Of a DNA stretch of 64,000 nucleotides, positions 36,360 to 48,000 are shown piece after piece. The stretch's first letter is position 1. Each line of letters starts with the position of its first letter. Made by a program: the position numbers and the translations under genes. The DNA is taken from NCBI GenBank assembly GCA_949318235.1, contig CASGGR010000026.1:1795744-1859743 (forward strand), written 5' to 3'. The notes beneath the pieces were generated by a model that made no database searches, was not told where the DNA came from, and saw only the letters and a list, made by a program, of their open reading frames with translations. This DNA comes from Ecdyonurus torrentis (taxonomy: Eukaryota; Arthropoda; Insecta; Ephemeroptera; Heptageniidae).

Positions 36360-37300
36360 AGTGTAAATTTTTTCAGTATTATCTTAGTATATTCTTGGTA
36401 AAGTTACAGTATATAGACGTTTTTTAGGTATCTCTTCAGTATTTATATGGTAGTACTCAGTATTTTTTAAAAATTTATTTTACATACTGAGGCTCAAACA
36501 GTATATTTCTAGTATAAATACGGTAAAATGTTGGTATTACATTCAGTACCTTACTGACATTATACCTATTTTATACTTAAACAGTATAAGGAAAGTATAT
36601 CATCAGTATTCGTGTAGTATAAATTAAAAGTTATGTGTGATGAAAGAGGAACCATAGTATATGCATAGTATGTAGTCAGTTTACATTAAACACAGCTATA
36701 CTGCAGCATACCCTAGCTTTACTGTCATCATACTAACCTAGCTTTGTACTGTACATGAATGGTATACATACGGTAACATGTTGGTACTACACTCAGTACC
36801 ATACTGATATTATACATAATTTATACTATTACATTATAAGAAAAGTATATAGTCAGTATCTATAACGTCCTACTATGGAACAATTACCTGAATAATAAAC
36901 ACAGCTATACTGTAGCATATACCATAGCTTTATACTGACGTCATACTAATCTAAGCTTGTACTGTACATGGATGGTATACATACTTAACATATGTTGGTA
37001 CTAACACTAATACAATACTGATATTATACCTAATTTATACTATTACAGTATAAGAAAAGTAAATCATCAGTATTTAACGTCGTTTACTATATATGGAACC
37101 ATACATGAATATCAACCACTTACTATATATAAACCATAATTATACTGAGGCGGCAATATTTGGTAAATGTTCAGTATCTTATTAGTATTTGGACAGTATA
37201 TTATATAAAAAAAGCTAGCAATATTGCATATTGCAGATGTTTAACAACGGTATATACTCAGTATGATTTATATATGTTTATTCTGATATGAAATATTTTC
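36360..37300. repeat. Subterminal repeats of the CCCGAGT element, about 2.5 copies of a 214-250-bp unit
   Basis: The phrase ttggtattac/ttggtactac/ttggtactaa begins at 36531, 36781 and 36995. Each is followed by a similar series (cagtacc..actgatattatac, atttatactatta, ataagaaaagtata, cagtat). The spacing is 250 then 214 bp. The second and third copies also share cacagctatactg and gcatacc/gcatatacc before the next phrase. The right end of the element (43890-44215) has the same vocabulary in inverse. Confidence 0.75.
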
Positions 37301-37636
37301 TGATGAAAAACCTATAAAAATATTACTTTTATTGAGTCTAAAAATTACACAAAAGTTAATTATTTATATTAATTAACAATTAAACATAACAATAATTAAT
37401 TTAAAAATTTATGTATTTAAAAAAAAAAGAGCTTTTATTTGTTTAAATCTTGAAATTAAAATATATTTATTATTTGCATTGATCTGAATTACTCTAAAAA
37501 TTGTGCGCATAATTATATAAATGTGTGTGTGTTTTTGTATATATATATATATATATGATATTTATAATTTTATATACATGCAGGATATTTGTATTTTGTA
37601 TCTGCATATATACCAATTAAAGTGCATTATTTTTTC
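37301..37636. other. AT-rich non-coding interval with a short TA tract
   Basis: This contains gtgtgtgtgtttttg followed by a (TA) run at 37540-37556. Nothing else is recognisable. Confidence 0.6.
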
Positions 37637-37640
37637 TTAA

Positions 37641-37974
37641 AGGAATAGACCAGAGAAAAACATAAGCATTTATATCACACAAAACCTGATGGGATATAAA
37701 TAAATAACATTACTTTGTCTCAAAACCCAGCAATAACCCCGTAACAGTGATCAAAACATTCAATTTATGCAACCCGCACAACATTTTCATACTAATTTTT
37801 GCATGTTTCTGACGTCATAAACATGAATTTTCACGCAAATTGCATACTTTACAGTTTTTTCACGCTCTCTCGTGGGGCTACATTAACATTCTGGTAAAAA
37901 TTGTCATCAGTTTTGAAGATCCCATTTCGTGTTTATTCATGAGAAAACACATGTTGTTTTATGTGGTCTATGGC
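37641..37974. mobile_element. TTAA-flanked MITE, 334 bp
   Basis: The left end after TTAA (37637-37640) reads AGGAATAGACCAGAGAAAAA, and the complement of the right end before TTAA (37975-37978) reads GCCATAGACCACATAAAACA. The shared core is ATAGACCA with a purine-rich continuation. A TTAA target duplication is used by piggyBac-like and Kolobok-like elements. The inverted repeat is short and imperfect, so the superfamily is left open. The interior has no coding capacity. Confidence 0.7.
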
Positions 37975-37978
37975 TTAA

Positions 37979-38430
37979 AATAGGAATTGCAGTGTAATTT
38001 TATTTAATTTAAACAGACGCATGACGCAAGTAATGGTATTCTTAAATAAAGGCCTAATATAATTTATTATTAATAATATGAATAATAATTCATTAATTGG
38101 CCTAATATAGATAAATTTAAAATTAAATAATTTTAGAAAAAATCAAAACTTCTAATATAAATATTGCTAAAAATATCAGCACTTTAATAAAAGAGATATT
38201 ATACAAAAAATGATATATTTTATTATCTAAGTATTTTAAATAGTAATAATGTGTAGACCTAAGCTTGGCCAAAACGCGCAATAATAATATTAATAAAAAC
38301 TATTCAAAGTACGTTACAAGGTAATATTATATTAGACTTTCTCTGATAGACTTTATAAAAAAGTTTTAAATTTTCCCTCGCTTTCATCCCCCCTCCCTTG
38401 GTTTATAAGCACAACCCTGCTCAGTATTTC
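37979..38430. other. AT-rich non-coding interval
   Basis: This is AT-rich DNA between the TTAA MITE and the tRNA-like segment. No feature is recognised. Confidence 0.6.
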
Positions 38431-38435
38431 TTACC

Positions 38436-38510
38436 GTAGTCTCGTGTCAGAATGGTTAGGTAGGTAGGTTAGTAAGGAAAAATCGTAGGTTCACATCCAT
38501 GCTCCCCCTA
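38436..38510 (+). other. tRNA-like pol III box pair, possible SINE head relic
   Basis: TGTCAGAATGG (38445-38455) is one mismatch from a tRNA-type A box, and GGTTCACATCC (38488-38498) fits the B box GGTTCRANNCC except for one base. The 43-base spacing is in the tRNA range. Acceptor-stem pairing is poor, so this is not a functional tRNA. It may be the head of an old tRNA-derived SINE. The third hAT-like element inserted 20 bp downstream. Confidence 0.35.
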
Positions 38511-38519
38511 CTCGTGATA

Positions 38520-38527
38520 GTATCTAC
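38520..38527. repeat. Left target-site duplication of the third hAT-like element
   Basis: GTATCTAC, repeated exactly at 43716-43723. Confidence 0.92.
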
Positions 38528-38888
38528 TAGAGCTGTGGAAATCACTAAAAATTTCGAAACGGGATAATCGTTTTTATTTTTTGTCGGTTCGATTAAATCG
38601 ATAAAAAACAAAACGATTCGATTTTTAATTTTGTCGGTTTTTTTCAGTTACTATTTTTATTTAGACTTTAAAAATCGGTTTAGGAAATTCGATTTTTACC
38701 GTTTGAAAATAAAAAAATCGATTCATTTGTTATGAAAAATCGAATATTAAAATAAACCGAAAACCGAAAATAACCATTGATTTTTATATTTATTATTATT
38801 TGCTTGAAATCGTTAGGTTTGCATTTCTTTAATACAATTTTTCTATAATGATATTCAGTTTTATATTTAAACACTGGTTCCATATAGT

Positions 38889-38915
38889 AAAAAAAAAAAA
38901 AAAAAAAAAAAAAAA
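38889..38915. repeat. Poly-A tract, 27 bp
   Basis: This is an uninterrupted A-run followed by ttaacatac. No retroposon body or target duplication is evident around it. Confidence 0.9.
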
Positions 38916-39306
38916 TTAACATACATATATATATTTTTTTTTTGGAACCCCATTAAAAATTTCGAAACATAACTTACCATTCACACAATTTTTTGTTTCC
39001 ATTATTTTAAAAATTATTCTTGTTTAATTTATGCAACTATACATACATTTGATTGTAAAGTATACATTCAAATTAGTTACCTGTGCAAAATGAAGATCTA
39101 AAAAATGCGTATAGAACACAGTATATTATTATGGACTTTTGTATAGAAGGGAGGGGAAGCTAGGCTATTGTACTTTTCTTGTACTGTTTAAAAAGTTTTG
39201 GAGTAGAGGTATAGGTAAAAAAAAGACAACAAAATTAAGGAGTGGTTGGTCAGTTCGTCCGTACAAGCTGCATGATCATAGAATTGTCATCCTGCTCTTC
39301 TTATTG
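38916..39306. other. Non-coding interval
   Basis: This is AT-rich with a slightly GC-richer patch (39145-39290). The frames through it are short and end in the CT tract. I recognise nothing. Confidence 0.55.
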
Positions 39307-39338
39307 CTCTCTCTCTCTCTCTCTCTCTTTTTTTTTCA
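39307..39338. repeat. (CT)n followed by T-run
   Basis: A CT dinucleotide tract of about 22 bp running into a T-run. Confidence 0.93.
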
Positions 39339-39520
39339 TTAATATAAGTAAAAAAAAGTATTTAAAAGGAAAGAAAGAAATGAAAGCTTTTTTTACGTTT
39401 AGGAAAGAAAAATATACACAAACGCGCCTACTATCAACTTATTAGCAGAAAATAAACAATGCATATAATAAAGTTGCATTATAAAAATTTTATTACATTT
39501 TTTCTATATCATTATCTATA

Positions 39521-39646
39521 TGAATGAATGAATGAATGAATGAATGAATGAATGAATGAATGAATGAATGAATGAATGAATGAATGAATGAATGAATGAA
39601 TGAATGAATGAATGAATGAATGAATGAATGAATGAATGAATGAATG
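39521..39646. repeat. (TGAA)n microsatellite, about 31 units
   Basis: A pure TGAA tetranucleotide tract. It is separated from the following GAAA tract by 13 bases (tatttgagagaga). Confidence 0.98.
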
Positions 39647-39658
39647 TATTTGAGAGAG

Positions 39659-40046
<388 letters not shown>

Positions 40047-40072
40047 GTATTTTATATAAAGTACTTCTTTTC

Positions 40073-40109
40073 AATCATTCATTCATTCATTTATTTACTC
40101 ATTCATTCC
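40073..40109. repeat. (ATTC)n tract, inverse of the TGAA tract
   Basis: This imperfect cattcattcattcattt...cattcattcc is the reverse complement of the TGAA repeat at 39521-39646, so the GAAA tract sits between inverted copies of one tetranucleotide. Confidence 0.9.
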
Positions 40110-40228
40110 GTTTTTTTTTCTACGGTTATTAAAGACAACGTTTAAAAAATATATAATATAGGTAAATTTTTTGATAAAACCTAAAATATGTATTTATTAA
40201 AATGTTGTATTAAATATAGTTAACTATA

Positions 40229-40533
40229 GGGTCTATAATTATGTTAAAGTCGACGCTATGTTGGATAACTCAATGACATGGGTGGCATAGAAATATAAAT
40301 CATTTTGCCAGTTTAAAGCCAGCAGTATTCAATATTTTTGAGAGCTTATTGTTGTAAATATATATGTTGAACTAGTATCTCAAGTATGTAAGAAAAATGA
40401 CAATAACAAAAAATAAACCGATTTACCAAAGAAAAGGGGCCTAAATGTAGTTAGTCCTTACGCATAGCAATGTTATTCAATACTCCAGTATGACCTCCAA
40501 GTGCATTATATATGACGTCATCCGCATACACCC
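40229..40533 (+). mobile_element. Complete GGGTGTATGC-family MITE, 305 bp
   Basis: The left end reads GGGTCTATAATTATG and the complement of the right end reads GGGTGTATGCGGATG, with TATA on both sides, so the target duplication is TA or TATA. Internal landmarks shared with the two truncated copies (31918 and 32859, inverted) are ttggataactcaa, aaatcattttgcca, caatatttttgagagc, tctcaagtatgt, caatgttattca, ctccagtatg and atgacgtcat. TA-flanked, it may be Tc1/mariner-like, but the termini alone do not settle this. Confidence 0.85.
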
Positions 40534-40535
40534 TA

Positions 40536-41240
40536 TATGTAAAGTTGCTAAAAAAATCTCCCTTTTTAATGATATGTTAAATAACCATATAAAATAAATA
40601 ATTTCTATATTGTAAAATATAACAAATAATTATTTTCCGATCAAGTTGTTGAATTCGCATATAAAACTAAAATCATTTTTACATGCAAATTCTGTATTTT
40701 TTTTTATCAATATTTTGTTTCTTTTACAAACGTCAGGTTTACAATTGATATACAGAGGTAAAAAAAAAGTAAAAGGTATAAATGACAGTGGGGTTGAAAG
40801 GGATTTTCAATCCCTCAGGCGTTCAGCTGGTTGTGTTTTGCTTTGTGAAGGAAGGTGTGCAAAACATATCACGGTGCAAAATATTTTTTTTATTTATTAA
40901 ATTTTTTTTTTGGAGGTAGAATTTTAAAACTATGATTTTTGCTCCTCAAATTTAAAATTTCATTATAACTTATAACTACCTTTATTTGATTATAACTTGG
41001 TTTGATTTTAACTTTTTTAATACTTTTAAATACTAGAGTGTTTTTTTTTGTAATTTAAAAAAAAATCACACAAAAATACTAATAATGATCAAATATTTAT
41101 AAATATATCTGTTTACAATTTAAAAATTATAAGACTGCATTTTTTTATTCTACTTAATATTCTCTCAAAAAGAGATGAGTACCTTAATAAATAAGCTTAC
41201 CGAGAACAAGAACTTTAAATTTGACAGTAAGATTTCAATA
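40536..41240. other. AT-rich non-coding interval
   Basis: Unremarkable AT-rich DNA. An 84-codon frame at 40646-40900 starts at TTG and matches nothing I know. Confidence 0.6.
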
Positions 41241-41250
41241 AATAAAAAAA

Positions 41251-42173
41251 AATGAATTTCTGACTTACATTTTTGTCGTAACAATTTTTTTTTCATATTC
41301 ATATACAGCAGTATTTTCTACTTCATTTTATATTCAAATTGATGTTTGTATCATTGAATTAGATTTAAGAAAGACTGTTTTGCATACATGCAAAAATGGA
41401 TATTTTCCGTGTTTCATACAAATTGCAGTAAAATTTAACCAATATATTTGACATCAGCATAAAATTTGCATTTAGGAATAGTTTTTCACGATTCAAAATT
41501 TTAAAATCGCGAAACGCCCCTTTTTAATAATTGATGAATTTCTAAAAAACTATACGTTGCATCAAAAACTTGTAATGACAAGAAATGTGTAGAATTATAT
41601 AATACTTTTTGTGTATAAATTTTAGGTCATCTGAATAATGTTTTTGACAATTTGACAATGCTTTGAAAATTTTTAAACATGGAGAAATTTTAAAAGTTAA
41701 GTAAAACATCATAATAAAAACATTGCACTTTTAAAATTCCTCTGTTTAAAAATTTTCAAAGCATTGTCAAATTCTCAAAAACATTATTCAGATGACCTAA
41801 AATTTATACACAAAAAGTATTATATAATTCTACACATTTCTTGTCATTACAAGTTTTTGATGCAACGTATAGTTTTTTAGAAATTCATCAATTATTAAAA
41901 AGGGGCGTTTCGCGATTTTAAAATTTTGAACCGTGAAAAACTATTCCTAAATGCAAATTTTATGCTGAAGTCAAATATATTGGTTAAATTTTACTGCAAT
42001 TTGTATGAAACACGGAAAATATCCATTTTTGCATGTATGCAAAACAGTCTTTCTTAAATCTAATTCAATGATACAAACATCAATTTGAATTCAAAATGAA
42101 GTAGAAAATACTGCTGTATATGAATATCAAAATAAAAATTTGTTACGACAAAAATGTAAGTCAGAAATTCATT
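41251..42173. repeat. Near-perfect 0.92-kb palindrome, two 447-bp arms with a 29-bp loop
   Basis: The left arm 41251-41697 and right arm 41727-42173 are reverse complements with only a handful of mismatches visible (for example gacatcagc against gacttcagc, cacgattc against cacggttc, and acatggagaaattt against acagaggaatttt). The loop is taagtaaaacatcataa plus 12 bases. Outside the arms, poly-A at the left and poly-T at the right extend the symmetry loosely to about 41235 and 42200. No terminal duplication is clear. It could be a fold-back MITE or a recent inverted duplication. Transcribed, it would give a roughly 450-bp double-stranded hairpin. Confidence 0.95.
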
Positions 42174-42199
42174 CTTTTTTTTTTTTTTTTTTATTATTT

Positions 42200-42455
42200 A
42201 TATATTTTTTCCCGTCTACCTTCTCCCCAATACCTCATATACCTGATGCACTCTTTCAGAGATTTCAATGTAAAAGTCGATGCAGTATTGTACAGTACCT
42301 CTACTCATACATTTGCGTTTTATTTTAGGTGAGGGATTATTTGCTACCTGACCAGAAGACCCTCATTACTTTATGAATGAATTAATATTGAGAACTCAAA
42401 GAAACAATTACAGTGAATTAAAATTATTACAGTTGGTTTGTTAATGAAAATCCAA
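42200..42455. other. Non-coding interval after the palindrome
   Basis: No recognisable feature; two short overlapping frames (42120-42332) start in the palindrome and cross a T-run. Confidence 0.55.
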
Positions 42456-42456
42456 A

Positions 42457-42574
42457 AATATATCTTTTTTTATCGTCATTCTAGCATCATTTTTAATATT
42501 TAATGAAAATAATTTTGAAGTCTTTGCTTGCCTTTTTTCTTGAAAATGACGCTAGAACGACAATAAATATATAG
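42457..42574. repeat. Small fold-back, about 118 bp
   Basis: atatatctttttttatcgtc plus attctagcatcatttt at the left is matched by the complement of aaaatgacgctagaacgac plus aataaatatat at the right, an inverted repeat of about 35 bp with a few mismatches around a 44-bp AT-rich loop. It may be a very small MITE; no duplication is certain. Confidence 0.7.
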
Positions 42575-43109
42575 GTGTATGCGTGGATTAAAAAAAAGAA
42601 AAAAACATGGATGCATTTTAACTCACTTCAACTTTTCCTAGTACAGTAATTGTAGATATAAAAGCTTACATAAGTCGTATAGTCAGGTAATCATACGCTT
42701 TTTCAACTTTTTGGTTGCTAAAATATGTTTTCACCTGCACCCACCGATACAAAATCAAAATACCAAGTTACTTTTTATGTAAAATTCAACCTTTTTTTAG
42801 TGACACGTACAAATAGTATTTCAGTAAAATATATAGTAAATAATTAATAATATAAATAAAAAAATAATAATAACTTTAAAAAAAATAATATATTAGTAAA
42901 ATAGCAAGAAAACCAGGGTATCTTCAAATTATAATATACTCAAAAGAAAATGTTTAGAATCCATTTACCGTATAGTATAGTTGTTGTGTATAGTTGTTGT
43001 GTATAGTTGTGAAAATAATAGACGGGATAGTTGAGGCCCGAGGGATCGTCAATGGTATAAAGAACAGGGGAAAAAAAAGAACATGAGGTATATGTCCAGA
43101 ATCTTGTCA
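42575..43109. other. AT-rich non-coding interval
   Basis: The only structure is a short tandem gtatagttgtt-type repeat, about three units at 42973-43010. Otherwise nothing is recognised. Confidence 0.6.
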
Positions 43110-43135
43110 TTTTTTTTTTTTTTTTTTTTTTTTTT
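43110..43135. repeat. Poly-T tract, 26 bp
   Basis: This T-run is followed by gcacctgcagtcttgcac. No retroposon structure is evident on the minus strand. Confidence 0.9.
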
Positions 43136-43322
43136 GCACCTGCAGTCTTGCACTCCCCGATAAGAGGAGTCTAAATCTATAAAAGTCAACTTCCATAAAA
43201 AAAATTGTCATTGCGAGCGAACAAACATATAATAAAATTTTAAAATTTGTTTGGGAAAATATAAGCTGCGTGTTTACAATTAAATTATAATATGAATGAA
43301 TATATATATATATAATATTTAT

Positions 43323-43424
<102 letters not shown>

Positions 43425-43467
43425 TTATATATATAATACATATAAATTATAATTATATTATATTATT

Positions 43468-43494
43468 CACACACACACACACGAACACACACAC
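43468..43494. repeat. (CA)n microsatellite, interrupted
   Basis: Two CA runs separated by CGAA. Confidence 0.93.
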
Positions 43495-43715
43495 AATAAC
43501 ATAATATTGTTAAATTATTGATCTAAAATGACTTTTATTCTTTGATTTTTTTTAAATCGATTTTTTTTAATTTAAGGTTTTTCGGAATTTTAAATCGTTA
43601 ATATGCAATTCAATTTTTAATTTTCGATTTTCGGTTTTATGCAATAACTCGATACCGGTTTTCTTATTTCATGAAACCGGTTTTCAAAATAAACCGGATT
43701 AAATCCACAGCTCTA

Positions 43716-43723
43716 GTATCTAC
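43716..43723. repeat. Right target-site duplication of the third hAT-like element
   Basis: GTATCTAC, repeated exactly at 38520-38527. The following cctcaaaataaat continues the DNA of the CCCGAGT element. Confidence 0.92.
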
Positions 43724-43879
43724 CCTCAAAATAAATATTTTAAAATTTTAATTTATACTAATCGATTCGTCATGATATTACCTATCCGAAAATGTAAAAA
43801 TTAATGTTATGCGATGGCTAGTTTAATCACAATCAACGATTAAAAGAAAAAGTAATTAAAATTTATACTGTTAAAATAC

Positions 43880-44223
43880 TTACCTCATACCATTGATATA
43901 ATGAGAATAAATCACCGCGCAAATAGGACATACTTTTGATATACCTAGCATATACCGAGTGATACCATGCATATAGTGAAGTTATACCATAGATATACTG
44001 AGCTCATACCATTGATATACTATCCGTACTGTGCTAATACTAAAGTTTTACTGATGTCGGCATTTCTTTGAAATACAATGGTATATGCTCAGTATGCTGT
44101 TTGGTATTTTTTAAGTAAAAGTGGCACTATTACTAACCTTTATACCATACACCATACTAAGGTTATACTAACAAAATATACTAAAATAATACTGAAATAA
44201 TACTGATTAAATTTTAACTCGGG
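43880..44223. repeat. Right subterminal region of the CCCGAGT element
   Basis: This is dense in tatacc/ataccat/gtatac words (for example cataccattgatata, gataccatgcatata, gttataccatagatata and ctcataccattgatata, spaced about 30-35 bp), ending in aatactgaaataatactgat and the terminal CTCGGG. It mirrors the vocabulary of the left subterminal repeats. Confidence 0.7.
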
Positions 44224-44532
44224 TTTGGTTTAAAATGGCATTTTTAAAATTCTATGATGCAAAATAAGCTGTTTAAAATATTTTTTTAAATTATTTTATT
44301 TTATTTATTACTTTTATCCTTTAAAAACAAATTTTTTATAATAAAAATCGAGCTTTATTCTTCATTGGCTGAATGGCTCGTTTTTAAACTTTGGCTCAAA
44401 TGTCGAGCTTTCCGAGCTTTGGCTCGTTTTTCGAGTTTAAGCTCGATTTCAAGCTAAACCCGGGTTTCAAGTCAAACCGGGCTAAAAAATTTCAGCCCGG
44501 GCTAGAAATATTTCGAGTTTTTTACAGCACTA

Positions 44533-44540
44533 ATACAAAG
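44533..44540. repeat. Right target-site duplication of the second hAT-like element
   Basis: ATACAAAG, repeated exactly at 36127-36134. The next bases continue as DNA of the outer element. Confidence 0.88.
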
Positions 44541-44930
44541 TAAAGCTAAAAATCATATTAATATATGTATACTGTATTCCTCAAAAATTAGCCAGCTATC
44601 AGTGATATCCGTATCAGTTATGATTTAAATTTCATTAGTTATGCAAAACATTTTTATTTCTTTTTATATTGCTCGTAATAATATTGTTAATTCATTATCA
44701 AATAATAAATAAAAATGAAATAATACATATCTTTAGTTTCAAATGTTATGAATAAGTTATTAAATAGAAAAGATAAAAAAAGTATACATAAAAAAATAAC
44801 ACTTATTAAGTATATAAAAATAAATAAAATTAAAATTTGATAATAATACTCTTAATATTAATAAATTTGCAGAGCTAAAGGCATTCGCGCCAAATAGAAC
44901 GTGATCAAGTTTGTTTACTTTTTTTCTCAT
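44541..44930. other. AT-rich non-coding interval near the right end of the outer element
   Basis: Very AT-rich, with no feature recognised before the terminal region of the outer element. Confidence 0.6.
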
Positions 44931-44935
44931 TGTTG

Positions 44936-44948
44936 GTTGCTAGGCAAA
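44936..44948. promoter_or_regulatory. Degenerate X-box-like site near the right end of the outer element
   Basis: GTTGCTAGGCAAA matches the RFX X-box half-sites at 10 of 12 positions with a 1-base spacer. It lies 130-142 bp from the right terminus, comparable with 144-157 bp for the perfect site at the left. It may be a mirrored subterminal element or chance. Confidence 0.35.
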
Positions 44949-45077
44949 TATCCCCAAAATTCATGTTCCGATTTTATGCGAAGTCAAAGTGGCGATTTTT
45001 CCCATTACTTACGCTCGATTTTTAGGGCCAGTAACCCCAACAATGCATGCGCGTATACTCCCCCTTCTAGGACTCTA

Positions 45078-45085
45078 GCCTGTAG
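45078..45085. repeat. Right target-site duplication of the outer hAT-like element
   Basis: This is the second copy of GCCTGTAG, directly followed by the rest of the interrupted satellite monomer. Satellite phase resumes without loss. Confidence 0.93.
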
Positions 45086-48000
45086 CTTTATCAGTTTCGG
45101 AAATATCATCAAAAATCGTATTCACAGTCTGAAAAGTACGATGAGAAAGCACTGAGATTCTCTATAACAGCGAAAGTTTGCATTGGAGCGATTAAGGTGT
45201 AATAACCTTTTCTTTGCAAGTCTGTTAGTCCTACATTTTAATTCAAATCGCAAGCCTGTAGCTTTATTAGTTTCGGAAATATCATCAAAAATCGTATTCA
45301 CAGTCTGAAAAGTACGATGAGAAAGCACTGAGATTCACTATAACAGCGAAAGTTTGCATTGGAGCGATTAAGGTGTAATAACCTTTTCTTTGCAAGTCTG
45401 TTAGTCCTACATTTTAATTCAAATCGCAAGCCTGTAGCTTTATGAGTTTCGGAGATATCATCAAAAATCGTATTCACAGTCTGAAAATTACGATGAGAAA
45501 GCACTGAGATTCTCTATAACGGCAAAAGTTTACATTGGAGCGATTAAGGTGTAATAACCTTTTCTTTGCAAGTCTGTTTTTTCTACATTTAAGTTCAAAC
45601 CGCAACCCTGTAGCTTTATTAGTTTCGGAAATATCATCAAAAATCGTATTCACAGTCTGAAAAGTACGATGAGAAAGCACTAAGATTCTCTATAATGGCA
45701 AAATTTTGCATTAGAGCGATTAAGGTGTTATAATCTTTTCTTTGCAAGTGTGTTAGTTCTACATTTAAGTTCAAACCGCAACCATGTAGCTTTAGTAGTT
45801 TCGGAAATATCATCAAAAATCGTATTCACAGTCTGAAAAGTACGATGAGAAAGCACTAAGATTCTCTATAATGGCAAAATTTTGCATTGGAGCGATTAAG
45901 GTGTAATAACCTTTTCTTTGCAAGTCTGTTAGTCCTACATTTTAGTTCAAACCTCAAGCCTGTAGCTTTATTAGTTTCAAAAATATCATCAAAAATCGTA
46001 TTCACAGTCTGAAAAGTACGATGAGAAAGCACTGAGATTCTCTATAACGGCGAAAGTTTGCATTGAGCGATTTAGGTGTAATAACCTTTTATTTGCAAGT
46101 CTGATAGTTCTAAATTTTAGTTCAAACCGCGAGCCTGCAGCTTTATTAGTTTCGGAGATATCATCAAAAATCGTATTCACAGTCTGAAAAGTACGATGAG
46201 AAAGCACTGAGATTCTCTATAACGGCGAATGTTTGCATTGGAGGGATTAAGGTGTAATAACCTTTTCTTTGCAAGTCTGTTAGTCCTACATTTAAGTTCA
46301 AACCGCAAGCCTGTAGCTTTTTAGGTTTCGGAGATATCATCAAAAATCGTATTCACAGTCTGAAAAGTACGATGAGAAAGCACTGAGATTCTCTATAACG
46401 GCGAAAAATCGCATTAGAGCGATTAAGGTGTAATAACCTTTTCTTTGCAAGTCTGTTAGTCCTACATTTAGGTTCAAACCGCTAGCCTGTAGCTTTATTA
46501 GTTTCGGAAATATCATCAAAAATCGAATTCACAGTCTGAAAAATACGATGAGAAAGCACTGAGATTCTCTATAACGGCGAAAGTTTGCATTGGAGCGATT
46601 AAGGTGTAATAACCTTTTCTTTGCAAGTCTGTTAGTCCTACATTTTAGTTCAAACCGCAAGCCTGTAGCTTTATTAGTTTTGGAGATATCATCAAAAATC
46701 GTATTCACAGCCTGAAAAGTACGATGAGAAAGCACTAAGATTCTCTATAACGGCGCAAGTTTGCATTGGAGCGATTAAGGTGTAATAACCTTTTCTTTGC
46801 AAGTCTGTTAGTCCTACATTTAAGTTCAAACCGCAAGCCTGTAGCTTTATTAGTTTCGAAAATATCATAAATAATTGTATTCACAGTCTGAAAAGAACGA
46901 TTAGAAAGCACTGAGATTCTCTATAACAGCGAAAGTTTGCATTGGAGCGATTAAGGTGTAATAACCTTTTCTTGGCAAGTCTGTTAGTCCTACATTTTAG
47001 TTCAAATCGCAAGCCTGTAGCTTTATTAGTTTCGGAAATATCATCAAAAATCGTATTCACAGTCTGAAAAGTACGATGAGAAAGCACTGAGATTCTCTAT
47101 AACAGCGAAAGTTTGCATTGGAGCGATTAAGGTGTAATAACCTTTTCTTTTCAAGGCTGTTAGTCCTACACTTTAGTTTAAACCGCAAGCCTGTAGCTTT
47201 ATTAGTTTCGGAAATATCATCAAAAATCTTATTCACAGTCTGAAAAGTACGAAGAGAAAGCACTGAGATTCTCTATAACGGCAAAAGTTTACATTGGAGC
47301 GATAAAGGTGTAATAACCTTTTCTTTGAGAGTCTCTTAGTGCTACATTTTAGTTCAAACCGCAAGCCTGTAGCTTCATTAGTTTCGGAGATATCATCAAA
47401 AATCGTATTCACAGTCTGAAAAGTACGATAAGAAAGCACTAAGATTCTCTATAACGGCGAAAGTTTGCATTGGAGCGATTAAGGTGTTATAACCTTTTGT
47501 TTGCAAGTTTGTTAGTCCTAAATTTTAGTTTAAACCGCAAGCCTGTAGCTTTATTAGTTTCGGAAATATCATCAAAAATCGTATTCACAGTCTGAAAAGT
47601 ACGATGAGAAAGCACTGAGATTCTCGATAACAGCGAAAGTTTGCATTTGAGCGATTAAGGTGTAATAACCTTTTCTTTGCAAGTCTGTTAGTCCTACATT
47701 TAAGTTCAAACCGCAAGCCTGTAGCTTTATTAGTTTCGGAGATATCATCAAAAATCGTATTCACAGTCTGAAAAGTACGATGAGAAAGCACTGAGATTCT
47801 CTATAACGGCGAAAGTTTGCATTGGAGCGATTAAGGTGTAATAACCTTTTCTTTGCAAGTCTGTTAGTCCTACATTTTAGTTCAAACCGCAAGCCTGTAG
47901 CTTTATTAGTTTCGGAGATATCATCAAAAATCGTATTTACAGTCTGAAAAGTACGATGAGAAAGCACTAAGATTCTCTATAACGGCGAAAGTTTGCATTG

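Noticed and set aside
38455..38475. Telomere-like ggttaggtaggtaggttag
   Set aside because: This is a short irregular run, not a tandem TTAGG or TTAGGG array, and lies inside the tRNA-like segment.
38889..38915. Poly-A tail of a LINE or processed pseudogene
   Set aside because: No coding or SINE body precedes it and no flanking target duplication is seen.
40646..40900. 84-codon frame with a few cysteines
   Set aside because: It starts at TTG, has no recognisable domain, and runs through poly-T/A stretches.
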